Shown: piece by piece, positions 1-6,183 of the stretch
How the letters are laid out: each line of letters starts with the position of its first letter
Numbering within the stretch: position 1 is the stretch's first letter
DNA from: an uncultured Eubacteriales bacterium
GTDB lineage: Bacteria; Bacillota; Clostridia; Oscillospirales; Acutalibacteraceae
Length of the DNA: 10,392 bases
Reading direction: 5' to 3'
Assembly (NCBI GenBank): GCA_934702115.1
Contig: CAKUYF010000024.1
Location: 1 to 10,392, forward strand
The notes under the pieces: generated by a model
Told to the model about the DNA's origin: nothing
Databases searched by the model: none
Seen by the model: only the letters and a program-made list of their open reading frames with translations
Made by a program: the position numbers and the translations under genes

Positions 1-609
1 CTCAATGTCTTTTACTTCAGCATTTTCATCATGAACCATGTTTTTGTAAAAATCTTCACTACTATATGAAACAAAATTGTCATTCTCATATATACCAATT
101 CTGAATTTATTCAGTAAATTATAATCTATACTCGATTGATTTATTTGAGCGGATAAACAGCATCCTTTACATAATTTTATAAATTCATCTTTTGTTAATT
201 CTATTTGTTTGATTCTAAAAAAATTAGAATACCCAAGCTTTTTATAAAAATTTTCTAACTTTTCACTTGCAGGCGATAAAAACGCACATTCATATCCGCT
301 TTCCAAACATACCTTATGCGTATACTTAATAAGTTTAGTCATATAACCATTATTTCTATACTCAGGTGAAGTACACACTCCATAAATATATGCACCATTA
401 AAATCATTTTTATTCAGCCTAACTTTTAATGGAATAACATGTAAAAGTGAAACTACTTTGTTATCTACAGTACATACATAGCAATTCTCAAGACTTAATT
501 TATTATCAAGAAAAAATTTCACAAACCATTTTGGATCATCAAAGGATCTACTCATAATGTTTAAAATTTCATTAGTCATACTATGAGTAGCAGCTTTATA
601 ATCTTCCAT
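1..609 (-). CDS. GNAT-family N-acetyltransferase, 3' end outside the window
   Basis: The frame is open from an ATG at 609 to the left edge, giving 203 visible residues and no stop, so the C-terminus is missing. The GNAT fold is indicated by a predicted beta-strand ending in YGVCTSPEYR, followed by the acetyl-CoA pyrophosphate loop R84-N-N-G-Y-M-T (consensus R/QxxGxG/A; the last small residue is replaced by Met). The typical late-domain run FYKKLGYSNFF follows at about 121-131. Residues after about 135 do not look like core GNAT and may start a second domain, as in larger two-domain acetyltransferases. A strong GGAGGG site (616-621) lies inside the last codons of the upstream gene, six bases before the ATG. 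The gap between the two genes is two bases, so they are almost certainly co-transcribed and translationally coupled. The substrate cannot be told from sequence. Confidence 0.85.
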   Translation of the reverse strand, partial: MEDYKAATHSMTNEILNIMSRSFDDPKWFVKFFLDNKLSLENCYVCTVDNKVVSLLHVIPLKVRLNKNDFNGAYIYGVCTSPEYRNNGYMTKLIKYTHKVCLESGYECAFLSPASEKLENFYKKLGYSNFFRIKQIELTKDEFIKLCKGCCLSAQINQSSIDYNLLNKFRIGIYENDNFVSYSSEDFYKNMVHDENAEVKDIE

Positions 610-611
610 TG

Positions 612-1514
612 TTATCCCTCCAAAACTGCCCTGTATTTTTCCAGAAGCATACTTGGCTTATAAGAAAGCTTTGATTTTCTGAGACCCGGTATTCCCATAT
701 CTTCTTCACGATTAACAAATTCAAATTCACTTTCAAAGCTTTGACAAAATTCGTTATTTATAACGCTATAAGCTCCTTCAAAGCTAGAAAACGCTTTTTC
801 GAAATGAACCAGTAATACTTTAGAATTTATTTTTTCGCCTATTGTGCAAGCTATTATCTCATTGCTTGAATAAATTAAACCACCTACAAGCTGAAGATCT
901 TCATAATTTTCTATAGCTTTCTTTATCGCCACGTATTCTTTTAAGTTAGATACTATTTTATTTTTTGTTTTTAAACTAAACCATTTTTCAAAGAACTTTA
1001 AACCTTCCTCTTTATTTTCAGAAGAAAGAGTAACATATTTCCAATCATATGTTTTTTTAAATTTTAGAATATGATTTCTTTTACCATGGTATTTTTTACC
1101 TTTTAAATTTGCAAGATCGGAAATTTTATAAATATAATCATAATTATCGCGATCTTCAGTATACAAGAATTTACCCGGAAACACTTTTTTAAGAAGCTGT
1201 ACCTCTGAATGAATTAATCCTGTTAAATGAAGGTTTACTTTACTGCTTTTAAGGGAATTTAAATTTAAAAGCTCGATACCTTTTTTTAAATCTTCTTCGC
1301 TACTTATTCCTCTAGGAAATTCATATAGCGGAATTCGTTCGTTTATTTTTTTAAAAAACAACCCGTGGCTTTCACATACACTTATATTATAAGCATCAGA
1401 CCATAAATAAAGCGTTCCAAAAGCCGACTCAGAACTTATATTGTCAAATGAATTTTTAAGCTTATGAAAAATTTTTCTATCCTGAATAGTAGGGCTTCGG
1501 AATTCTAATTCCAT
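612..1514 (-). CDS. DUF2156 / phosphatidylglycerol lysyltransferase C-terminal-domain protein
   Basis: This 300-residue soluble protein has no membrane segments. It matches the GNAT-like aminoacyl-transferase fold of the LPG_synthase_C/DUF2156 family. The clearest signature is the C-terminal block VNREEDMGIPGLRKSKLSY (about 267-285), followed by KPSMLLEKY. Basic residues near 139-153 (KGKKYHGKRNHILKFKK) occupy the place where family members carry a conserved lysine/arginine-rich helix. In MprF this domain moves an aminoacyl group from tRNA to phosphatidylglycerol, but MprF also has a large membrane flippase part that is absent here. Standalone clostridial versions have no settled function, so lipid lysylation should not be assumed. 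The ATG overlaps the tmk stop by one base (TAATG). GAAGGTGA (1521-1528) is its ribosome site. The next gene starts two bases after its stop. Confidence 0.88.
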   Translation of the reverse strand: MELEFRSPTIQDRKIFHKLKNSFDNISSESAFGTLYLWSDAYNISVCESHGLFFKKINERIPLYEFPRGISSEEDLKKGIELLNLNSLKSSKVNLHLTGLIHSEVQLLKKVFPGKFLYTEDRDNYDYIYKISDLANLKGKKYHGKRNHILKFKKTYDWKYVTLSSENKEEGLKFFEKWFSLKTKNKIVSNLKEYVAIKKAIENYEDLQLVGGLIYSSNEIIACTIGEKINSKVLLVHFEKAFSSFEGAYSVINNEFCQSFESEFEFVNREEDMGIPGLRKSKLSYKPSMLLEKYRAVLEG

Positions 1515-2179
1515 TAAATTTCACCTTCTATACAGTTAACTATTTCTTCATGAATTGACAGCTTAGACTTCATATTTATTCCGTTGCAACATTCTATTAT
1601 AGACCACTTATCTTTCTTAGCTACATAATTTGCAGTACGCTCACAATTTTTAAGAAATAAAGTATTTGATTCATGAAGATCTTTTTTATCTTCATTTCCA
1701 TTATATCTATTAGTTATTAGGGTTTGAGAAAGCTCAATCGGAACCTTCAAATATAAAACCAAATCAGGTCTTGGAAGACCTAACTTATTATATTCATAGT
1801 CATAAAGCCAAGCTAAATATTCCTCCCATAAATAGTCCTCCAGTTTACACATCTGATAAAATGCATTTGAAGTTGTATACCTATCGCAAATAACAGTACA
1901 CCCATTTTCGTAATCTTTACTCCAACCTTTTTTAAAACTGGCAAATCTATCTATAGCAAAAAAAGAGGCAGCAGCATAAGCATTAACATCATTTGGAGCA
2001 TTCCCAAATTCAGAATTTAAATACATTTTTATAAGCGAAGAAGAAGGCTGAGAGTAATCAGGAAAAGATAAATACTTTACTTTCTCTCCTTTATTTTTAA
2101 AGTAATTGACCAGCAAATTAGTTTGGGTATTTTTACCACATCCATCAAGTCCTTCTATTACAATTAATTTTCCTCTCAT
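1514..2179 (-). CDS. tmk: Thymidylate kinase (dTMP kinase), divergent clostridial type
   Basis: It is predicted to phosphorylate dTMP to dTDP with ATP in the cytosol. The 221 residues are close to the usual 205-215. An N-terminal P-loop reads EGLDGCGKNTQT (9-20). FPDY (39-42) fits the dTMP-contact loop. AIDRFASF (75-82) carries the conserved Arg. The DRY motif is at 99-101 and PDLVLYLKV at 138-146. The lid is NRYNGNEDKKDLHES (157-171) rather than the RGxxDRxE type. The P-loop Lys16 is followed by Asn17 where Walker A normally has Ser/Thr; Thr18 comes next. An in-frame stop lies seven codons upstream of the ATG, so the start is fixed, yet no good Shine-Dalgarno site precedes it. The gene sits 59 bases after thyX, which makes its substrate. 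A related deoxynucleoside-kinase specificity is a lesser possibility. Confidence 0.88.
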   Translation of the reverse strand: MRGKLIVIEGLDGCGKNTQTNLLVNYFKNKGEKVKYLSFPDYSQPSSSLIKMYLNSEFGNAPNDVNAYAAASFFAIDRFASFKKGWSKDYENGCTVICDRYTTSNAFYQMCKLEDYLWEEYLAWLYDYEYNKLGLPRPDLVLYLKVPIELSQTLITNRYNGNEDKKDLHESNTLFLKNCERTANYVAKKDKWSIIECCNGINMKSKLSIHEEIVNCIEGEI

Positions 2180-2238
2180 AATTTTAAAAGAACCACAATT
2201 TATATGTATATTGTCAGTCCTAAGATCACTCCTTTTAT

Positions 2239-2997
2239 TTATAAGCTTTTAAAAAATTCACGAACCTTTAAAGATTCACCGCATGACATCTTTCCTTCAG
2301 GACATACTCCCTTTAAACATCCCGGTCCGGCATTAGTAAATATGTTGGGAGCTACTTCTTTAACCGCCTTTAACATTTTGCACGCTAGTTCTCTTATTTC
2401 CCACTGTGCTCTACTACAACACCTATGATCAAAAAAATTAAGTAAACTTCTTGCATTAAAAGTACATATTAAATTAGTTTCCCAGGCATTCGGAAGTACA
2501 TATCTTGCGTCCTCTATTGATGATTTTTCTATCATTTTATTCTGATTTTTAATATCTGATACATTTTCATTCGACTGTTCCATATATTTTTTTTGAAGTA
2601 TTTCTGTAAGCTTATTGTAAGATGCAAACAGACATTCCATTGCTTTGCAAAACTCTTCTTTTGCTTCCGGAATATTTTCTATCGAATGCGGAATAACGTA
2701 TTTAATTTCTTTGCTCCTTACATACCTTTGACTTTGAACGCTATATGAGGCAATACGATGTCTTGTAATTTGAGCTAAAAGAGATCTTGAAACTCCTTCA
2801 ATAGCGAAAGTAAAAGTAATATGCTCTAAAGGGCTTTCATGACCTAACTTCATTAATCTGGCGATAAAACTCGAAGTTTCTTCTTCGCTCAATTTTTCTA
2901 AAAGATCTTCCGGACTACTTGAGGAATAACAAAGCTTAGCCGATGCCGCAACCAGTTTTTCCGGATTAGGTGTATGAGATATTAATTTTATTTGCAC
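2239..2997 (-). CDS. thyX: Flavin-dependent thymidylate synthase ThyX
   Basis: ThyX makes dTMP from dUMP using methylene-tetrahydrofolate, FAD and NADPH, replacing the classical ThyA. The family motif RHRxxSxxxxSxRY is seen as R79-H-R-I-A-S-Y-S-V-Q-S89-Q-R-Y92, with Ser89 at the RHRX7S position. ARYVLPNAWET (164-174) and the C-terminal AQWEIRELA (197-205) are also typical. The C-terminus is Cys-rich, with GPGC at 224-227, CPEG from 232 and SCG at 238-240, as I recall for clostridial members. The length of 252 residues is normal. The start is GTG at 2997, with GGGAGG (3006-3011) eight bases upstream. It is the first gene of the leftward operon and lies next to the kinase for the next step. No thyA is visible in the window. 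Confidence 0.95.
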   Translation of the reverse strand: MQIKLISHTPNPEKLVAASAKLCYSSSSPEDLLEKLSEEETSSFIARLMKLGHESPLEHITFTFAIEGVSRSLLAQITRHRIASYSVQSQRYVRSKEIKYVIPHSIENIPEAKEEFCKAMECLFASYNKLTEILQKKYMEQSNENVSDIKNQNKMIEKSSIEDARYVLPNAWETNLICTFNARSLLNFFDHRCCSRAQWEIRELACKMLKAVKEVAPNIFTNAGPGCLKGVCPEGKMSCGESLKVREFFKSL

Positions 2998-3020
2998 TTA
3001 TTTTTCCTCCCGAATTTTTA

Positions 3021-3032
3021 TATACGTGTATA
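3021..3032. repeat. Short inverted repeat in the thyX leader, possible operator
   Basis: TATAC-GT-GTATA has perfect five-base arms. It overlaps a second palindrome, GTATAC, at 3028-3033. It sits just downstream of the thyX -10 box, about where transcription starts, so a repressor bound here could block the operon. No regulator gene is next to it, and the match is short enough to be chance. Confidence 0.3.
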
Positions 3033-3039
3033 CGCATAA

Positions 3040-3068
3040 ATTATAACAATAATCCACAAAATAATCAA
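3040..3068 (-). promoter_or_regulatory. Vegetative (sigma-A-type) promoter of the thyX operon
   Basis: Read on the minus strand, a TTGATT -35 box (3063-3068) is followed by a 17-base spacer and a perfect TATAAT -10 box (3040-3045). It lies about 45 bases upstream of the thyX GTG. Nothing else in this intergenic region matches as well on this strand. Confidence 0.75.
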
Positions 3069-3104
3069 TTATTGCTGCTAGCTTCAAATTATTCAGTTAT
3101 TTAA

Positions 3105-3134
3105 AGAATAAATTCTTATATTATTCAAATACTA
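3105..3134 (+). promoter_or_regulatory. Candidate forespore (sigma-G/F-like) promoter for the BofC-like gene
   Basis: AGAATA (3105-3110), a 17-base spacer and AATACTA (3128-3134) resemble the TGAATA / CATACTA boxes recognised by forespore sigma factors, with one mismatch in each box. It lies about 48 bases upstream of the BofC-like ATG. A competing sigma-A-type reading is TTCAAA (3124-3129), 18 bases, TATATT (3148-3153). Both are weak in such AT-rich DNA, and the assignment leans on the sporulation link of the downstream domain. Confidence 0.3.
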
Positions 3135-3181
3135 GAAAAGCACGAATTATATTTTTTATACGGTTTTAAAGGAAGTTTATT

Positions 3182-3556
3182 ATGAAAAAAACTATAGTAG
3201 CTACAGCAACTCTTTTAATTGTTTTTGTTCTGGGAATGTATTTTATGATTAGTCAGCCAAAACCTAAAGAAGATTCCATTACTCCGTCAGCTTCAGAGTC
3301 CGCTTTAACTCCTGAAGAAACACCTAAATCTCCAACTCTCCACTCACATAATTCACCGGCTGAATCCAAGGTGTATAAATTGAAAAATTATAATGGAAAT
3401 ATAGCCGTATTCAATTCGGATAGTTCCGATCCAATCAGGATTACTTCAGTTTCAATTGAAGAGCTCCCTCCCGCCGACCAAGAATTATTAAAAAAAGGAA
3501 TAGAAGTTTTTTCTGAAGAAGAGCTTATTACAATATTAGAGGATTATTGCAGTTAA
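3182..3556 (+). CDS. Small membrane-anchored protein with a BofC C-terminal-like domain
   Basis: The protein has 124 residues. Residues 1-24 form a Lys-Lys start and one hydrophobic segment (IVATATLLIVFVLGMYFMI), which is a signal anchor or uncleaved signal. A Pro/Ser/Thr/Glu-rich linker (about 26-62) leads to a compact C-terminal domain from KVYKLKNYNGNIAVF (63-77) through PIRITSVSIEELP to the acidic tail EEELITILEDYCS. That pattern matches my memory of the BofC_C domain in small clostridial proteins. In Bacillus, BofC is a forespore-secreted inhibitor of SpoIVB signalling, but the N-terminal BofC domain is missing here, so the same role is not established. The site AAAGGAAG lies about seven bases before the ATG. 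It is transcribed divergently from thyX. No clear terminator separates it from yifB. Confidence 0.72.
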   Translation: MKKTIVATATLLIVFVLGMYFMISQPKPKEDSITPSASESALTPEETPKSPTLHSHNSPAESKVYKLKNYNGNIAVFNSDSSDPIRITSVSIEELPPADQELLKKGIEVFSEEELITILEDYCS

Positions 3557-3599
3557 ATATAACTAATCAAAAATAGTTTTACTATAAATAATTGTTCTC

Positions 3600-3628
3600 T
3601 TGAATTTCTTCTTTATATAATGTATAAT
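3600..3628 (+). promoter_or_regulatory. Vegetative promoter of yifB
   Basis: TTGAAT (3600-3605), a 17-base spacer and a perfect TATAAT (3623-3628) lie 53 bases upstream of the yifB ATG, which itself has AAGGAGG (3671-3677). This indicates that yifB is transcribed independently of the BofC-like gene. Confidence 0.7.
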
Positions 3629-3658
3629 TAATATATATTTAATATTTATATATTAGTT
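3626..3658. repeat. AT-only inverted repeat between the yifB -10 box and its ribosome site
   Basis: Arms of 12 bases (3626-3637 and 3647-3658) pair with one mismatch, which would be a G-U pair in RNA. They enclose a nine-base loop. The repeat overlaps the end of the -10 box, so it is placed like an operator. Because transcription should begin inside the left arm, a full RNA hairpin is less likely. The AT composition lowers its significance. Confidence 0.35.
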
Positions 3659-3681
3659 TAACAGGTAATAAAGGAGGATTT

Positions 3682-5208
3682 ATGGTTTCAACCTTATATA
3701 GTATGGGCATAAATGGCGTGGAAGCATTCTTAGTTAAAATTGAGTCTGACATATCTAAAGGAATGCCTACATGCGATATAGTCGGATTACCGGATAGTTC
3801 CGTAAAAGAATCAAAAAATAGAGTGCGAGCTGCAATGAAGAATTGTGGATTTAAATTTCCTATAGCCCGTATAACCATTAATCTTGCTCCTGCAGATATT
3901 AAAAAAAGCGGCTCGCTTTACGATTTACCTATTTTTATGTCTATTTTACGTGCCAGCAACCAGATTTCTAAAGAGTTAGACAGCAGTATTTTTATCGGAG
4001 AATTGTCATTAAAAGGAGATATTTGTGCAGTAAGCGGAGTACTTCCCATGACACTAAAAGCCAAAAAATTGGGATTTAAAAATATATTTGTTCCCTTCCA
4101 AAATGCAGAAGAGGCGTCAATAATAAAGGGAATAAACGTTTATGCCGTTAAAAACATATCAGAGCTTACAAGTTATTTAAATAATGATTCTGAACTTAAA
4201 GCTCACCCTCCTACGATAATAATTAAAAAACCGGAAAATGAAATTTTAGACTTTTCTCAAGTTAAAGGACAACCGGAAGTTAAACGAGCTTTGGAAATAG
4301 CCGCGGCCGGAGGACATAATGTGCTGATGATCGGACCACCTGGTTCAGGTAAAAGTATGATGGCCAAAAGAATACTTTCTATTCTCCCCGAAATGACTTT
4401 CAAAGAAATGCTAGAAACTACAATTATTTATTCAGCGTGCGGAATGTTAAAAAATGGTGAAGCCTTGGTAACAAAAAGACCTTTTAGAGATCCTCACTAT
4501 ACAATTTCTACAGCGGGATTATGCGGTGGCGGAAATCCTCCTCATCCAGGCGAAATTACATTTGCCCATAATGGAATACTTTTTTTGGACGAATTATCTG
4601 AATTTTCACGCCATACCTTAGAAACACTGCGACAACCTCTCGAAGATGATAATATTACAATATCAAGATCTCAAAGCACTATTACATTTCCTTCTTCTTT
4701 TATGTTTATAGCGGCTATGAACCCTTGTCCCTGCGGATACTATGGTCATCCTTCAGTGCCTTGTACTTGTTCAGCATTGCAAATTGAAAAATATATCTCT
4801 AAAATTTCAGGTCCGATACTTGACAGAATTGATATACATATCGAAGTTCCAAGCGTTAAATTTGAAGATTTAAGCTCAAATGATATAAATGAAACATCTA
4901 AAGAAATCAATAAACGTGTAAATAAAGCTCGAAGCATTCAAATCGAAAGATATAAAAATTATAATATCTTTTCTAATGTGAAACTCCCTTCTCATTTGAT
5001 TGAAAAATCATGTAAGTTAACTCCCAATGCCGAAAAAGTGCTAAAAAACGCTTTTAACTCTCTCTCCTTATCAGCACGAGCTTATAATAAGGTATTAAAA
5101 GTAGCCAGAACAATTGCCGATTTGGAAGAAAAAGAAATTATAGACATTAATCATATATCCGAAGCTATACAATACAGAAGTTTAGACAGAAAATTTCTAT
5201 TTCATTAA
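3682..5208 (+). CDS. yifB: YifB/ComM-family AAA+ ATPase (magnesium-chelatase-like)
   Basis: The 508 residues match the family's usual length of about 500-510. The N-terminal ChlI-type domain (about 20-165) contains VGLPDSSVKESKNRVRAA and the conserved INLAPADIKKSGSLYDLPI. The AAA+ core (about 190-395) has Walker A GPPGSGKS (218-225), Walker B ILFLDE (299-304) and the motif GPILDRIDIH (377-386). NPCPCGYYG (348-355) and CTCS (361-364) carry the four cysteines characteristic of the family, which may bind metal. The C-terminal Mg_chelatase_C region includes LSARAYNKVLKVARTIADL. In Gram-negative bacteria the homologue ComM is a hexameric branch-migration helicase for natural transformation; the role in Firmicutes is less clear. 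It is not a true chlorophyll enzyme. The usual neighbours dprA and topA are absent here. Confidence 0.95.
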   Translation: MVSTLYSMGINGVEAFLVKIESDISKGMPTCDIVGLPDSSVKESKNRVRAAMKNCGFKFPIARITINLAPADIKKSGSLYDLPIFMSILRASNQISKELDSSIFIGELSLKGDICAVSGVLPMTLKAKKLGFKNIFVPFQNAEEASIIKGINVYAVKNISELTSYLNNDSELKAHPPTIIIKKPENEILDFSQVKGQPEVKRALEIAAAGGHNVLMIGPPGSGKSMMAKRILSILPEMTFKEMLETTIIYSACGMLKNGEALVTKRPFRDPHYTISTAGLCGGGNPPHPGEITFAHNGILFLDELSEFSRHTLETLRQPLEDDNITISRSQSTITFPSSFMFIAAMNPCPCGYYGHPSVPCTCSALQIEKYISKISGPILDRIDIHIEVPSVKFEDLSSNDINETSKEINKRVNKARSIQIERYKNYNIFSNVKLPSHLIEKSCKLTPNAEKVLKNAFNSLSLSARAYNKVLKVARTIADLEEKEIIDINHISEAIQYRSLDRKFLFH

Positions 5209-5337
5209 AATAATACTATAATTTTAAATTAAAATTCGTATAAATTAAGGAGTATTTTATATAAGTTTGAAAATTTCGTTGCTTTTCACTTGATTTAATT
5301 CAGATAAAATGTAAGAATAGATGCAATCAAAAAATAA

Positions 5338-5343
5338 GGGAGG
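5338..5343 (+). promoter_or_regulatory. Ribosome binding site that fixes a TTG start
   Basis: GGGAGG lies nine bases before the TTG at 5353. No in-frame ATG or GTG near it gives both a ribosome site and an intact signal peptide; the first internal ATG (Met17) falls inside the hydrophobic segment. The 144-base gap after yifB holds nothing else convincing apart from AT-rich sequence. Confidence 0.7.
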
Positions 5344-5352
5344 CTTACATAT

Positions 5353-5973
5353 TTGAAGAAAACTATTAAGCAAATAGGTTCATCAGTTGCAGCACTCTTA
5401 ATGGGATTTTCTGCTTGTAATAATGTTGGCGCCGTTAGAATAGGTATGGATGATTTTAATAATAAAATAATTGATCATGCAAACTTTGACGGAGGAAATA
5501 ATATTATAAAAATTTTTAATTTAATACAAAGAGATTTTATGAAGCATACGTTTGATATGGATGGGAGTATTAATTCTGGGCTAAAGTTAGACCTACCAAT
5601 TCACTGTAGAATTTACGGATATACAAATGATAATAATATGTTCATTAACTCGAGCTCCTCTGTGATTTCCGCATGCGATTTTTTCAGAACATTTGTACGC
5701 AATATATTAATTCCTATATATACTGATAAAAGTAACTCTCCTGAAGTACTTAATGAGGCAAAATTTTTATTAACTTTAATCGGTCAACAATCAGCGAATG
5801 TGTTACAAAATTTACAGGCTCTTAGAAAAAACGGAGAATGCTCTAAACCAAGAGATCAAATAAATTATCATTCATATATAGTTTATAATTATTTAGAAGA
5901 AATTACTGTAATTTTATTTGAGTTATCAAGGTTAGAACCAGGTTTTAAATTTGGAATAAATCAAAATAATTAA
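5353..5973 (+). CDS. Exported protein of unknown family, possible lipoprotein
   Basis: I do not recognise this 206-residue protein. The start is TTG at 5353, chosen because GGGAGG (5338-5343) sits nine bases upstream and the frame begins with a signal-like sequence. Residues 1-21 are MKKTIKQ plus a hydrophobic stretch ending GFSA, followed by Cys22. FSAC loosely fits a lipobox, but Phe at -3 is unusual, so cleavage by ordinary signal peptidase nearby (for example after GA at 26-27) is equally possible. The rest is mostly alpha-helical in character, rich in Asn, Ile and Leu, with Cys85, Cys108 and Cys163 also present. There are no repeats, no second membrane segment and no catalytic motif that I can name. 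It ends just before a strong terminator and the two subtilase genes. It may be lineage-specific. Confidence 0.75.
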   Translation: MKKTIKQIGSSVAALLMGFSACNNVGAVRIGMDDFNNKIIDHANFDGGNNIIKIFNLIQRDFMKHTFDMDGSINSGLKLDLPIHCRIYGYTNDNNMFINSSSSVISACDFFRTFVRNILIPIYTDKSNSPEVLNEAKFLLTLIGQQSANVLQNLQALRKNGECSKPRDQINYHSYIVYNYLEEITVILFELSRLEPGFKFGINQNN

Positions 5974-6076
5974 ACTAAGTTATTAATATCTAATTCATAA
6001 TTATAAAAACTCTATGTAAAAATCGAGTACCATTCCTTAAATAAAAATAAATGTAAATAAAACTACAATAAAACAC

Positions 6077-6119
6077 TAAGGCTGTCGGAAACATTAACCG
6101 ATAGCTTTAATTATTTTTT
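6077..6119 (+). terminator. Rho-independent terminator after the unknown exported protein
   Basis: A 12-pair stem (6077-6088 with 6098-6109, two pairs being G-U) encloses a nine-base loop and is followed by TTATTTTTT (6111-6119). It is the clearest intrinsic terminator in the window and ends the rightward unit carrying the unknown exported gene. The 210-base gap 5974-6183 otherwise holds only AT-rich sequence and the leader of the first subtilase gene. Confidence 0.8.
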
Positions 6120-6121
6120 CA

Positions 6122-6152
6122 GTTATATAAAATAATAGCTCCTTCATATATA
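6122..6152 (+). promoter_or_regulatory. Weak candidate sigma-E-like promoter for the subtilase pair
   Basis: GTTATAT (6122-6128) and CATATATA (6145-6152) resemble the ATA-N16-18-CATACAAT pattern of mother-cell sigma-E, with two mismatches in the -10 element. No good sigma-A promoter is visible between the terminator and the gene. It is offered as a lead only, because such patterns are common in AT-rich DNA. Confidence 0.2.
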
Positions 6153-6183
6153 TAACTAAAGAGAAATGGAGGGGTAAAATCTC

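Noticed and set aside
2204..2428. Plus-strand reading frame opposite the end of thyX
   Set aside because: It lies antisense to clearly conserved thyX sequence, and its composition is a by-product of that frame.
3573..3585. ATAGT-TTT-ACTAT hairpin after the BofC-like gene as a terminator
   Set aside because: The stem is five weak pairs with no T-run after it; not enough to call.
3639..3878. Minus-strand reading frame over the yifB promoter and start
   Set aside because: It overlaps the conserved ChlI-domain coding sequence and has no family features.
4746..4937. Minus-strand frame within yifB
   Set aside because: It is a shadow of the conserved AAA+ and C-terminal regions.
5219..5235. AT-only inverted repeat after yifB as a terminator
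   Set aside because: The arms contain no G or C, the loop is a single base, and no T-tract follows.
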